Source: UBA3946 sp002385755
GTDB taxonomy: Bacteria > Bacillota_I > Bacilli_A > ML615J-28 > CAG-698
Reading direction: 5' to 3'
NCBI GenBank assembly: GCA_050953085.1
Contig: JBMNLX010000003.1
Location: 1 to 64,000, forward strand
DNA: 64,000 bases
The notes beneath the pieces are model-generated. The model did not search any database. It saw only the letters and a program-made list of their open reading frames with translations, and was not told where the DNA came from. Each line of letters starts with the position of its first letter. Positions within the stretch are counted from its first letter, which is position 1. Positions 8,909-18,597 of the stretch are shown one piece after another. The translations under genes and the position numbers were made by a program.

Positions 8909-9349
8909 TTGCTTGTTAAAGTTTGTTGGCCTTTTTATTATTATCCTGTATTTTTTATATCCTTTTTGCGATTGTGTTTAATAAATAAACTCAATTTTCA
9001 CTGGCTTAACATTAATTGCGATTATTTTTCATAATGTCTATCTAGCAATCGGAACCGTAATATTATTAATCGTAATTATTGTCCTAATTTTACTAAGTAA
9101 AAAAGAAAGAGTATAAAATAATATAACAGATAAATGACCACTTTGTTGAACTGATAAATAAAGCAGACAGTAAAAAACTAAAGAATTAACCGGGAATGCT
9201 TGTCATCGATATTCCAGCGAAGGCAGGCATTTAAATTTTTCCTGCAAGCTTTCGTTATTATAATATTTTACAAATTGACATATACACAAATAGAATTTGT
9301 AAAAGATCGTATATGCTTAAACATATTATGACATATACATATACCATTT
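8909..9349. other. AT-rich gap with a possible membrane-peptide remnant
   Basis: No complete gene. On the plus strand, 8985-9116 reads as about 43 residues with no start codon. It contains one strong membrane segment (IGTVILLIVIIVLILLS) and a basic tail KKERV before a TAA, so it could be the end of a lost membrane protein. The rest is very AT-rich with no hairpin or repeat that I trust. Confidence 0.35.
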
Positions 9350-9670
9350 TTATAGATATTTGTTGTCTTTTAAAAATCTATTATTTTGATTTGCTATTGA
9401 GAAAGAAATTGTATCTGTTGAGAATTCTCCTGACATTATTTCTTTCGAAATATTAATTGCAGAAAAGAAAGTCACCAATAAACCAATAGGTATATCAATA
9501 ATGACACTTATAGGCCAAAAAACTAAATATATTAAAAAAAATAGGAAATTTGTAAACAAACACTTGAACAAATCAGGTATTCCACAAATTATGTCACACC
9601 AGATTATTCTATATAAGTACATAAATACCCAACAAAATGGAAATAATATTACACCTAAAAAGTATCTCAT
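9350..9670 (-). CDS. Small hydrophobic membrane protein of unknown function
   Basis: 106 residues, with two or three predicted membrane segments in the first 75 residues and a polar, Ser/Asn-rich tail. I do not recognise the family. AGGAAG precedes the ATG at normal spacing, which supports it being a real gene. An IS21-family element sits 14 bp upstream of the start codon, so its original promoter has been separated from it. The codon use is very AT-rich, like the neighbouring mobile DNA. Confidence 0.45.
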   Translation of the reverse strand: MRYFLGVILFPFCWVFMYLYRIIWCDIICGIPDLFKCLFTNFLFFLIYLVFWPISVIIDIPIGLLVTFFSAINISKEIMSGEFSTDTISFSIANQNNRFLKDNKYL

Positions 9671-9679
9671 AAAAAACTT

Positions 9680-9684
9680 CCTAA
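9680..9684. repeat. Target-site duplication of the IS21-family element, left copy
   Basis: CCTAA directly abuts the left IS end and is repeated at 12107-12111 directly after the right end. Confidence 0.75.
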
Positions 9685-9736
9685 TGTATATGTCAACATA
9701 AAATTGGGTCAGATTGATATTTTAAAATTGGGTCAC
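9685..9736. repeat. Left end of the IS21-family element with two transposase-site repeats
   Basis: Outer copy TAAAATTGGGTCA at 9699-9711 and inner copy TAAAATTGGGTCAC at 9723-9736. The terminal TGTATATG starts at 9685. Confidence 0.8.
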
Positions 9737-9739
9737 TTT

Positions 9740-10480
9740 TTACCTGTTCAACCATTCTTTTGTAACCCTTAATCTGTAAGAATCACCTGTGATGTTGATA
9801 ACATATGCTTTATAGGTGAGCCGGTCTACCATTGCCGCTGTCAATGCAGGATCATGGAATATTTCCTGCCATCTGCTGAACGCAAGGTTCGTTGTTATGA
9901 TGATTGATTTTTGTTCGCTCCGCATCGATAGCAAGTTAAATAACAATTCGCTTCCTTGCTTATCGAAGCTTATATAGCCGAGTTCGTCCAGAATGACCAA
10001 ATCATAATTTATGAATTTTTTCTTGTAATTCGTAAGTTGGTTTAAGGTCATGTTTTCTTTTAGTTCTGTTATCAAGTTCGGAACTGTGATGAAAAGAACA
10101 CTTTTTCTTTCCATGCAGGCTTTGATTCCCAAACCGATTGCCGTATGGGTTTTACCCACTCCCGGATTTCCAACTAAGATGATGTTTCTGCCTTGATCTA
10201 TGAAACTCAAGCTTTGCAGTTCTCTAATCCTATTTGCAACCTCTAACGGAAAAACATTGTAATCCAAATCCGTTAGATACTTAAGATAGGGAAATCTAGC
10301 CGCTTTTATGCGCCTATCTATTCCGTTCCTATCCCTTGCCTCATTTTCTTTGATTAAAATGTATTTTAGAAATTGCTCATAACTGAACTGTTTATCCAAT
10401 GATTCATTTATTGCTTCCTGGTAATTGTTCTTAATGTAGGGAAGCCTTAATCTTTTGGCCAGTTTCTGAATTTCATTCAT
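9740..10480 (-). CDS. istB: IS21-family helper ATPase IstB
   Basis: AAA+ ATPase that remodels target DNA and stimulates the IstA transposase. 246 residues, with Walker A GNPGVGKTHTA (about residues 104-114) and Walker B LVILDELGYISFD (about 160), plus the DnaC/IstB-like ITTNLAFSRWQEIF. Full length for the family with no stops. Its start overlaps the end of istA by 8 bp, the usual coupled arrangement in IS21 elements. Confidence 0.95.
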   Translation of the reverse strand: MNEIQKLAKRLRLPYIKNNYQEAINESLDKQFSYEQFLKYILIKENEARDRNGIDRRIKAARFPYLKYLTDLDYNVFPLEVANRIRELQSLSFIDQGRNIILVGNPGVGKTHTAIGLGIKACMERKSVLFITVPNLITELKENMTLNQLTNYKKKFINYDLVILDELGYISFDKQGSELLFNLLSMRSEQKSIIITTNLAFSRWQEIFHDPALTAAMVDRLTYKAYVINITGDSYRLRVTKEWLNR

Positions 10481-12011
10481 TTTCCATCACCTGTTGGCCG
10501 AAGAGAAGAGATGCATAGCCAAGCTGCTTCATGCTAGCTTGGTCTACTTCGCTTCCGTAAGTCTTATTCAAAAATTCCATTGTCTTTCTGTACTTTGACT
10601 TCCCTATGATCCCCATTTCTATGCCCACTTCATAAAAGTCATCAAATGCATTAGTATTCTTTAGAAAATGTAGAAATTCTCTGGGATTAGTGGTAAAATA
10701 AGTTTTGTAGATGGCTTGCAAGATAACCGGAGCTTGCTTTATGGCATAGGAATTCTTTAAAGCTTTCGGTTTCTTGAGGAGAGTGTCAATATAGTGCATG
10801 ATATTGATTGAATACTCTCCTTTGCCATCTTTTTTCTTGTGCTTTGCAATCAGATTCCCCTTTTCATCATAAACAAGCAAATATTTAACGTAGACATTGC
10901 AAAGAACACGTTTTTCTACGTATTTGTCCGGAACGGAATAAAAGTTGCCGTCTACAGAGACCAACGAATAATTGTTTACTTTGGCGTATTGCAGCCTACC
11001 GAGTTCATAAGGATGAGTCGGAAGAGGGAGCAGGAATTGTTTTTCCTTTTCAAATTCGGCCATAAAAGGCTTATTTCTCTTGTCCAGTTCGTTTTCAAAG
11101 TAAATAAATAGTTCTTCCTCGGAATCAAATTCATACTTAAGGGAGAAGAAATCTCTTCTTATAACCTTTCCGCTATTTTCAACGTGCCCTTTTTCGTTTG
11201 CGCTATAGGGATTGCATACTTCGATTTTGAAACCGTAATAGTTGCTTATTTTTATGAGTTCATCCGTATATTCCCTTTCGTTTTTGAAACAAAATCTCTT
11301 GACGACATTACTCATGTTATCAAAGACTATCGTTTTAAAAACTCCGCCGCAGAAATTGAAAAATCGAACGAGGCTATCCAGGAAGTTTTCCATTTTTTCA
11401 TTCTTATACAGAACCCCAAAGACAATGTTGCTTTTAGGGATTGAAATTATGGCCATATGGTAAATAACGATCTTGCCTTTGATAATAACTTTTACCCGGT
11501 GAAAATCATATTGGGCTATATCTCCGTATTCATAGTACTGTTTGATGAAGCATTCTTTTGTTTTTTGCTTTAATTCTCTTACTTTCGCTCTGACTGTGGA
11601 TTCAGAGATTTTGAAACCTTCGCTGATAAGAGTACGGTGAATCAATGCTGCGGTCAATTGTTGTTTGTTTTTGCCGAGCAAGGCATTCCTTTCTTCGTTT
11701 ATTCGGCTCATCTCTTTGATTCTTCTCTCGACTTCTTCGGTAAAGACGGTTCGCAATCTTTCTGCTTTTTTTCTCTTTGGCTTTCCACAGATTTCTTCCT
11801 GAAGAATAAAGATTTTAGCTTGATCGGTTTCATTTTTCAATAATTCCATCAATCTTTTGTATTCCTTAATGTAAGAATTGACGGTGTTTTTTGAAATCCC
11901 TAATTCTTTAGCGATACTTCGATTTGATTGTCCGTTTTTGTGTCTGACTATAATTTCATTCTTAGTAAAAATAGAGATCACCCTTTCATTCACCTCACAA
12001 TCAGGAAACAA
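10473..12011 (-). CDS. istA: IS21-family transposase IstA
   Basis: 512-residue DDE transposase. The N-terminal helix-turn-helix (NRSIAKELGISKNTVNSYI, about residues 30-48) binds the element ends. The integrase-type catalytic core follows, with acidic residues in QYDFHRVKV and VFDNMSNVVK and the glutamate in ANEKGHVENSGK. The C-terminal region is a beta-rich Mu-transposase-like domain. Full length and uninterrupted. It reads towards istB and sits about 90 bp inside the right end of the element. Confidence 0.95.
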   Translation of the reverse strand: MFPDCEVNERVISIFTKNEIIVRHKNGQSNRSIAKELGISKNTVNSYIKEYKRLMELLKNETDQAKIFILQEEICGKPKRKKAERLRTVFTEEVERRIKEMSRINEERNALLGKNKQQLTAALIHRTLISEGFKISESTVRAKVRELKQKTKECFIKQYYEYGDIAQYDFHRVKVIIKGKIVIYHMAIISIPKSNIVFGVLYKNEKMENFLDSLVRFFNFCGGVFKTIVFDNMSNVVKRFCFKNEREYTDELIKISNYYGFKIEVCNPYSANEKGHVENSGKVIRRDFFSLKYEFDSEEELFIYFENELDKRNKPFMAEFEKEKQFLLPLPTHPYELGRLQYAKVNNYSLVSVDGNFYSVPDKYVEKRVLCNVYVKYLLVYDEKGNLIAKHKKKDGKGEYSINIMHYIDTLLKKPKALKNSYAIKQAPVILQAIYKTYFTTNPREFLHFLKNTNAFDDFYEVGIEMGIIGKSKYRKTMEFLNKTYGSEVDQASMKQLGYASLLFGQQVMENE

Positions 12012-12044
12012 AATTTTCCGTATTATGAGGTTATTTTATCATGA

Positions 12045-12106
12045 GTGACCCAATTTTAAATTATCGTTTTGTTATTTTTTGACCCAATTTTATAATATCA
12101 TTTACA
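12045..12106. repeat. Right end of the IS21-family element with two transposase-site repeats
   Basis: Inverted copies of the left-end sites: GTGACCCAATTTTA at 12045-12058 and TGACCCAATTTTA at 12080-12092. The terminal CA is at 12106. Confidence 0.8.
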
Positions 12107-12111
12107 CCTAA
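12107..12111. repeat. Target-site duplication, right copy
   Basis: CCTAA, matching 9680-9684. Confidence 0.75.
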
Positions 12112-12122
12112 TCATAGTGTGC

Positions 12123-12869
12123 TTATTCATTAATTTTATAGTAAATACTAAAAAAAAACGCTGCGGCAATTGAATTCAAATATCTCCATATTGATTTGGT
12201 TAAATAAACTGGAATAACAGGATTCCACAATATTAATATAATTATTAGTCCCCATATAAATGCATCATAGACGCGGTCAAGGTCATAAAGAATAGTCTGT
12301 GTTCTTCCTCCAAAATATTGGAATGCATAGTTATGAGCTTTAATGGCTGTTTTGGTTGTAAAGGGATCCGGTGAAAAATAAACAAATTTCATTCTGCTAT
12401 AACTCAGAACCATGCAAAAGAAATATATTCGTACAATTCGCCCGTACATATCCTTAAGTTTGTATTGACCAAAATCCGCCTGCGCTTCATATCCCGGTGG
12501 AGAAATTTCACGGGGTGAGGTTTTACGTTTACTGGCATGCGGATACCCGTTCTGTTCCCTTAAGGCTTTCATATAGCGGTGGAATGTAGCTCGTTTAACT
12601 TGTAGATCAGGGAAGGCCTCCACCAATTTGAGATAGATGTTTGTATCCCTCATTTGTGGACAAATTTTCAAATGTTCCAGTATGTACTGACGGTAGTTAT
12701 CCATGTGGTACCTTTCCTTTTCAGCTTCCCTTACATAATCTTCTTCGCTCATATTCCAGTATTTGCTGACAGAAGAATAGGTTATCTCCAGTGCTTTTGC
12801 GGTTTTTGTCTGAGCAAGTCCAAGTGCTTTGTACTCCTGGATTTTTCGGTATTGTTCAATGCCGATCAT
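12123..12869 (-). pseudogene. Chimera: IstA-type transposase N-terminus joined to the tail of a membrane protein
   Basis: Residues 1 to about 200 are the N-terminal part of a second, different IS21-type transposase. It has an HTH region, then ADFGQYKLKDMYGR as the first catalytic block, and AFQYFGGRTQTILYDLDRV. At about residue 200 (near 12268) the homology stops. The frame runs on, without a stop, into about 48 residues of unrelated membrane sequence (WGLIIILILWNPVIPVYLT and another helix). That part resembles the C-terminal half of small DUF6804-like membrane proteins. The ORF therefore looks like a truncated IS copy fused by deletion to a host gene remnant. It has lost the second and third catalytic residues and cannot be an active transposase. 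A strong AAAGGAGG precedes the start. Confidence 0.7.
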
Positions 12870-12971
12870 TTTGATTTCCTCCTTTGGTTGTTATTAAAGC
12901 CAGAATATCTTTATCAGTACAAGCATAGGCATCACCTCCTTGTCTGGATTGATAAATCAAATTTCACATAT

Positions 12972-12999
12972 ATAAAAAACACCCGTTGGGGGTGTTTTG
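12972..12999 (-). terminator. Terminator of the restriction-modification operon
   Basis: AACACCC / GGGTGTT-type hairpin with T6 on the minus strand, about 90 bp beyond the AAA ATPase gene. Confidence 0.8.
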
Positions 13000-13087
13000 G
13001 GATAATAGTAGGTTATTATTGTTTTTAATCCTGCGATTATGCTATTCATAGCAATGTTAATTATTTAATAAATTTATTAATTTCCCG

Positions 13088-15340
13088 TTAACTGTCTTGA
13101 CTACTTGCCTGTAATGCAAGAGCTTTTCTATATACTTCTATTAAATTCCATGAGGAAATGTCGATCAAAGGTTCATACATGAAAGAATTAAGATGAATGC
13201 TCTCAGGTGTAATCAAGTTAATTTCTTCAATGATCTCTTTTTCGTCATCTGTCAAATACTGCTTCGACTTATTAAACCATTCTCTTGTCTGATTATCTTT
13301 TGCATCAGGACAAGTCCCTTCGTGCTCAATGATTTTGGCTTTCATAAATTTCTCAATCTCAATTCTTGCTGCTATTGAAAGGACAAGTTTGTTCTCCAAA
13401 GAAACTTCATCGTTGTCTTTAAGTATATTTATTGCAAGATTTTGAAGTAATTGTAGATAAGGCTCATCGTCAGACTTAAGGGTCTCGTTTTCGAGAAATT
13501 GACTTATAACTCCCCATATATCCGACACCATCAATCGTGAAGTATCAAGGGGTGCCGTTTTATAATGGAGACAGCATGTCAGTTTTTCATAATCGTCAGT
13601 ACTTCCGCTATATTCAGCTAAATTACGATAAAATGGAATGCTAGCAATCAGACATTTTTTCTTAAAGTCACTGTCTAAATTACCATTTTGAATAGACGAA
13701 CGAATAACATTTTTAAAGAAATCCTTTTGATACTTAAATTCTGCTATACTAATAATACCATCGTCATTTCTTTGAGCTATGTAACAGTTTTCCCGGCTAA
13801 CACCACACCTGTACTTAACGGTTCTAAAGAAATCAAAGTTATGTGTAAGCATAAGTAAATCGATTCCCTTTGTTTCAGCAAGATCACATAAGTACTCGAT
13901 AATTGCATATTTGTTTTTATAATCGAAGGAATCGGAAATATCATCCGCAATAATAAGGTATTGTCCACCACCTTCCCTAGCTTGTTTTCTAATTCTCTCT
14001 AAATCAAACAATATATAAAGTAGATACAGTGCTCTACGCTCACCCATACTTAAAGAAACCATCAAGTCTTCTTTATGTAAAACTGTAGACTCTTTGCTGT
14101 CACCAGTACCGCGAGTGTATTCAAACTCAATATTTGGAGCCTCATCTTTTAAAACAAAATTTGACTTATTTGTGATTTTTACAGTAAATGGTACGCGGAA
14201 TCTTCGGTTAAATTCACTCACTACCTCTACCCAACGTTCAGATTGTGCTGATGCCTTTTCATATAGATTATGAATTTCTTCTTTAAAATCAGCGATTATC
14301 TTATAATATTCCATAAATGGCCTTTCAAGGCGTTCAAAACAATTACGCCATGTTTGTTTCTTTAATGTTGCTATATCTCTGAGTAAAGGAATAATTTCCC
14401 TATGCGCAACGATAATTTCACGAACTTTCACAGATTCCGCATTTTTGGAGAATAATTTTTTCAATTTTTCAAACTTTTTTGCTAGTGTAGGTGTTTGGTA
14501 TAATTGGTCAAGCTCTTGTTGTACAAGTTCCTTCCACTCGGCAAGATTATTAACCTGCCTCCCATTTCTAAGAAGAATCTTATGTTGAGCCTCAAACAGA
14601 TTGTGATTTGTAAAACTTTTACTTAATTCTTCTGCACTTCGTTCTGTAAAATGTGTATTTAATAATGAGCTGTTTCGAAGTAGGTTATCAAGATTATCAA
14701 TATATTCTGTAATATGGCGTTTAAAATCCTGGTTTTCATAAACAGCCATAGTTTTGTCATTAAATAGTTCTGAATAGAGAACTTCATCTAGGAATTCATA
14801 ATTCTTATTCTCTATCTGCCTAATTGCTTCCATAATATCTGGCCAATCGGCTGTGGCTTGTAAACCAAGATCTTCAATCAGTTTTATTTTAATTTGAGGT
14901 TTAGTTAGACCAGTTATTTCTCTTAGCTTATTTAAAATCTCAGTAATAATGTCATTCAACTTTCCCATAAGAACATTATATTGATTTCTAGTTCCTTCAT
15001 CGGCAAGAAGTGTGCTGACTGTCTCTTTACTAAATTCAAACTTATCTGCGAATGAATTTATCACATAGATGTTATCCGACTGTGAAATAGCGTTACCGCC
15101 TGATGACGAATATTCATAGTGCGAAGCATAATATGTAATAGAATAACGGCTCACAGCATCCTTAAAAATACGATCGGATGTTGCTGTTCCTTTAGAAATA
15201 TCTTCAAAAACTTTTGCCAAAGAAGTCTTCATTACACCATTAGGCGCATAAATTATTGCTTTATTGCATTTTTTAAAATTTATATTAGGTAAAGTGAACT
15301 GTTTTATCCCGTAACAGTTCTCAAAATAACCACTCAACAT
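13088..15340 (-). CDS. Large AAA/ABC-type ATPase of the hsd operon, possible HEPN-type RNase (RloC/PrrC-like)
   Basis: 750 residues. Walker A YAPNGVMKTSLA lies at about 31-42. A long helical, probably coiled-coil middle follows (about 110-400). An ABC-like signature VSLSMGERRAL is at about 430 and Walker B YLIIADDISDSFD at about 460, followed by a conserved His in MLTHNFDFF. This is the SMC/RloC/PrrC-type layout. The roughly 250-residue C-terminal part contains Arg-x3-Glu in AARIEIEKF (about 658) and a later His in SIHLNSFMYEP (about 714). That order matches the Arg-Glu-His arrangement of PrrC/RloC anticodon nucleases, but the spacing is looser, and no CxxC zinc hook is present. Position 31 bp after hsdR supports a role as a back-up toxin guarding the type I system; this is inference. 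Confidence 0.65.
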   Translation of the reverse strand: MLSGYFENCYGIKQFTLPNINFKKCNKAIIYAPNGVMKTSLAKVFEDISKGTATSDRIFKDAVSRYSITYYASHYEYSSSGGNAISQSDNIYVINSFADKFEFSKETVSTLLADEGTRNQYNVLMGKLNDIITEILNKLREITGLTKPQIKIKLIEDLGLQATADWPDIMEAIRQIENKNYEFLDEVLYSELFNDKTMAVYENQDFKRHITEYIDNLDNLLRNSSLLNTHFTERSAEELSKSFTNHNLFEAQHKILLRNGRQVNNLAEWKELVQQELDQLYQTPTLAKKFEKLKKLFSKNAESVKVREIIVAHREIIPLLRDIATLKKQTWRNCFERLERPFMEYYKIIADFKEEIHNLYEKASAQSERWVEVVSEFNRRFRVPFTVKITNKSNFVLKDEAPNIEFEYTRGTGDSKESTVLHKEDLMVSLSMGERRALYLLYILFDLERIRKQAREGGGQYLIIADDISDSFDYKNKYAIIEYLCDLAETKGIDLLMLTHNFDFFRTVKYRCGVSRENCYIAQRNDDGIISIAEFKYQKDFFKNVIRSSIQNGNLDSDFKKKCLIASIPFYRNLAEYSGSTDDYEKLTCCLHYKTAPLDTSRLMVSDIWGVISQFLENETLKSDDEPYLQLLQNLAINILKDNDEVSLENKLVLSIAARIEIEKFMKAKIIEHEGTCPDAKDNQTREWFNKSKQYLTDDEKEIIEEINLITPESIHLNSFMYEPLIDISSWNLIEVYRKALALQASSQDS

Positions 15341-15371
15341 CTTGTCTCAACACCTTTCTAACACTCAAACT

Positions 15372-18300
15372 CTAATTACTCATTTCTTCCGCGACTTTTG
15401 GAAGATTTGATAAAGGCCTCGTATCATACATCACTCCTTGTGAAGCCCATACATCCGCTAAGTTTTCTGCCTGTTTCATGACCGTTTCCACGGCGCGCTG
15501 CTGTTTGTCAGGCGGATAACCGTATTTATTTAATGTCCGGCGAACCAATACCATCAGTTTTGCGCGGACGCTTTCCTTCAGCGTCCAGTCGATTGTGGCA
15601 TTTTTACGCACCTTGTCCGCAAGCTCGCGGGCGATTGTTCTTAACGTTTCGTCACCCAACACCTTAACCGCGCTGTCATTGGTTTCAAGGGCATCATAAA
15701 AAGCAAGTTCATCTTCTGATAGACCGAGTTCCTCTCCTCGTCTGTCCGCATTTTTAATTTCTTTGGCAATGCGGATAAGCTCTTCTATTATTTCAGCGGT
15801 TGTAAGCAGGTTGTTCTGATATCGTTTAAGGGCTGAACTGAGCATTTCCATAAGTGATTTTGATTTAGTCAAGTTGTATTTTGAACGCACTTTGATTTCA
15901 TCGGACAAAATCTTTTTTAGTAGCTCAATAGCCAGATTCTTATGTTTCATCCCTTTAATTTCCATAAGGAATTCATCTGAGAGAATGGACAATTCCGGCT
16001 TTTCAATACCAGCAGCATCAAAAATATCTACAACTTCATCTGATACAATAGCCGAATCAACAATGTTTTTTATAACAGAATCGTAATTTATGCCACTTTC
16101 GCCGCTTGTTTCAAATTTAGTGAGTCTTGCCTTAACTGCTTGGAAAAACGCTATTTCCTCTGCATGTGTAACCGTTGCCTTATCAGGTTTGGCAAGTGCA
16201 TAAGCCTGGCTTAGGAGGGTTACTTCCTTAATAAAACGCGCTTTTTTATCATCTGTAGATAAAATAAAATCTTCTGCCCGAAGGATAATAGAAAGCTTGT
16301 CCTTTACTTCCGCAATGAAAAAGCTTGAATAATCAAAACCGTGTAAAATCTGCCGGACAACTTCCAGCTTTTCAAGCATAATTTCAACAGCTCTTGTCTG
16401 AGTTTCAGCAGGTACTCCCTTTCCGCCACTCTCCGCATAGAAGCTCAGAGCTTTTTTAAGGTTTGGAGCTATCCCGATATAATCGACAATCAACCCGCCA
16501 GGTTTATCTTTGAATACACGGTTTACGCGCGCTATTGCCTGCATAAGGTTGTGGTCCTTCATCGGCTTGTCAATATACATTGTGTTAAGGCAGGGAACAT
16601 CAAACCCCGTCAGCCACATATCGCGCACTATTACAATTTTCAAAGGGTCGTTTTCATCTTTCATACGCAATGCAAGCGCTTTACGCTGTTCTTTAGTAGT
16701 ATGGTGTTTCTGCATTTCAGGACCATCAGAACTGGAGGATGTCATAACAACTTTGATAACACCTTTATCCAAATCGTCACTATGCCACTCAGGGCGAAGC
16801 TTTATGATTTCATTATACAAATCAACGGCGATTCTACGGCTCATGGCAACAATCATCGCCTTACCTTCAAATACTTTTTGCCGGTCTTCAAAATGCGTAA
16901 CAATGTCTTTTGCCAACGTTGCAAGGCGTTCTTTATTCCCGACAATAGCCTCTAGCTTTGCCCATTTCATTTTTGCGGCTTTTGCTTCGTCTTTTTCATC
17001 TACTTCTTCAAGTTCCCTGTCGAACTCCTCAATCAGCTTTTTGCCTTCCTCGGTAAGGTTTACTTTGGCAAGGCGGCTTTCGTAATAAATCTTTACCGTT
17101 ACCTTGTCATCAACCGCTTGTGCAATGTCGTAAATATCTATGTAATTGCCGAAAACCGCCGGCGTGTTGGCATCCTGCTTCTCTACCGGTGTACCGGTAA
17201 AACCTATGAAAGTAGCGTTTGGCAGGGCGTCTCGCATATATTTGGCAAAGCCGTAGGCTATTCGCTGCCCTACAACCTGATTGTTTTCGTCCTTTATATC
17301 TCTGAGTTTCGCGTTAAAGCCGTACTGCGTGCGGTGTGCTTCATCGGCTATAACAACTATGTTGTCTCTTTCCGACAAAAGCTCATAAACCGAGCTGTCA
17401 TTATCAGGTATGAATTTTTGAATAGTGGTAAAAACTATGCCTCCGGATGCTACCTTTAATAATTCTTTTAAATGCTCGCAGCTTTCCGCCTGCTTCGGCG
17501 GCTGGCGCAGAAGGTCGCTGTTTCCAGCAAAAGTATCAAAGAGTTGATCGTCCAAATCATTTCTGTCGGTAATAACAACTATAGTTGGATTGTTAAGGTT
17601 TTGCACCAGTTTTCCAGCATAAAAAACCATAGAAAGGGATTTGCCGGATCCTTGAGTATGCCATATAACACCGGCTTTTTTGCTGCCACCCGCCCTTGCC
17701 GCTTCAATCGTACTTTTAACAGCTTTATTCACAGCGTAATACTGATGATAGGCGGCAATCTTCTTGACAGTTTCTACTTTTATTATCTTGGTCTTTTTAT
17801 CCTCAGTTTTGCTCTTTTCAAAGGTTATAAAATTGCGTATATAGTCGAGCAGGGTTTTCTTGTTGCACAGCCCGTGAATAAGGGTGGTAAGCTGATCTTC
17901 AAACCGTGAGGCTTCATTCAGCCCGTCTTTTGTTTTCCATGTGGAAAAACGTGAGAATGGAGCGGTTAACGAACCTGCCTTAGCTTCCAGCCCATCGGAA
18001 ATAACGCATATCTCGTTATATGTAAAAAGACTTGGTATGGTGGCCTTGTATGTGCAGATTTGGTCATAAGCTTTGCGAATGGTGGCGTTTTCATCAGCCG
18101 GATTTTTCAACTCGAACAGCACCATAGGAATACCATTGATAAACAGGAGAATGTCCGGGCGTTTATTGTTATTGTTCTCAATAACGGTAAACTGGTTGAC
18201 TACAAGAAATTCGTTGTTGTCAACTCCATCTTCCGAGAAATCCACAAGCTTTACATAATCGCCGACAATATCTCCGTTTTTGCGGTATTCGACAGGCACA

Positions 18301-18587
18301 CCATCAACCAGCATTTTATGAAATGCTTCGTTGTCAGCAATCAAATTTGAAGAACTGATGCGGGATACTTTGTTTACTGCCTCCAAAACCACATCATAAG
18401 GAAGAGCGGGATTAAGACGCACTACCGCATCGGTCAGTCTTTTTTTAAGCAGAACTTCACTGTAACTGTTGCGCTCTGCAAAAGGTGCATCCGGTGCTAT
18501 ATCCGGCCCGGAAAGATATGTATAACCCAATTCCACCAGTTCTTCTATTGCCATTTTCTCTATTGCAGATTCGCAAAGCTTAGGCAT
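15372..18587 (-). CDS. hsdR: Type I restriction enzyme, R (motor/nuclease) subunit
   Basis: ATP-driven DNA translocase and endonuclease of a type I system; it needs HsdM2S for DNA recognition. It has the N-terminal PD-(D/E)xK nuclease RPDILLFINGIPMVLFELK (Asp, Glu-x-Lys, about residue 150-160), the SF2 Walker A HTQGSGKS (about 312), and the DEAH box VIADEAHRTQYG (about 414). The helicase core continues with FTGTPVEK and ARVNRVF. The reading frame is intact, about 1,071 aa. A longer frame exists, but the ATG at 18587 has a GAGGTG ribosome site, so I start there. Its partner genes hsdS and hsdM are frameshifted, so the enzyme may now lack a specificity complex. Confidence 0.95.
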   Translation of the reverse strand: MPKLCESAIEKMAIEELVELGYTYLSGPDIAPDAPFAERNSYSEVLLKKRLTDAVVRLNPALPYDVVLEAVNKVSRISSSNLIADNEAFHKMLVDGVPVEYRKNGDIVGDYVKLVDFSEDGVDNNEFLVVNQFTVIENNNNKRPDILLFINGIPMVLFELKNPADENATIRKAYDQICTYKATIPSLFTYNEICVISDGLEAKAGSLTAPFSRFSTWKTKDGLNEASRFEDQLTTLIHGLCNKKTLLDYIRNFITFEKSKTEDKKTKIIKVETVKKIAAYHQYYAVNKAVKSTIEAARAGGSKKAGVIWHTQGSGKSLSMVFYAGKLVQNLNNPTIVVITDRNDLDDQLFDTFAGNSDLLRQPPKQAESCEHLKELLKVASGGIVFTTIQKFIPDNDSSVYELLSERDNIVVIADEAHRTQYGFNAKLRDIKDENNQVVGQRIAYGFAKYMRDALPNATFIGFTGTPVEKQDANTPAVFGNYIDIYDIAQAVDDKVTVKIYYESRLAKVNLTEEGKKLIEEFDRELEEVDEKDEAKAAKMKWAKLEAIVGNKERLATLAKDIVTHFEDRQKVFEGKAMIVAMSRRIAVDLYNEIIKLRPEWHSDDLDKGVIKVVMTSSSSDGPEMQKHHTTKEQRKALALRMKDENDPLKIVIVRDMWLTGFDVPCLNTMYIDKPMKDHNLMQAIARVNRVFKDKPGGLIVDYIGIAPNLKKALSFYAESGGKGVPAETQTRAVEIMLEKLEVVRQILHGFDYSSFFIAEVKDKLSIILRAEDFILSTDDKKARFIKEVTLLSQAYALAKPDKATVTHAEEIAFFQAVKARLTKFETSGESGINYDSVIKNIVDSAIVSDEVVDIFDAAGIEKPELSILSDEFLMEIKGMKHKNLAIELLKKILSDEIKVRSKYNLTKSKSLMEMLSSALKRYQNNLLTTAEIIEELIRIAKEIKNADRRGEELGLSEDELAFYDALETNDSAVKVLGDETLRTIARELADKVRKNATIDWTLKESVRAKLMVLVRRTLNKYGYPPDKQQRAVETVMKQAENLADVWASQGVMYDTRPLSNLPKVAEEMSN

Positions 18588-18597
18588 GTTTTTCACC

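Larger units (their letters stand above)
9685..12106 (-). mobile_element. Complete IS21-family insertion sequence
   Basis: A 2,422-bp element carrying istA and istB in the usual overlapping order. Its ends align as inverted repeats beginning TGTA-ATG and ending in ATAAAATTGGGTCA. Each end carries a second, inner copy of TAAAATTGGGTCAC, as expected for IS21, whose ends contain multiple transposase sites. A 5-bp duplication, CCTAA, flanks it. Both genes are open, so the element could be active or recently inserted. It landed between the small membrane-protein gene at 9350 and the chimeric transposase fragment at 12123. Confidence 0.9.
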
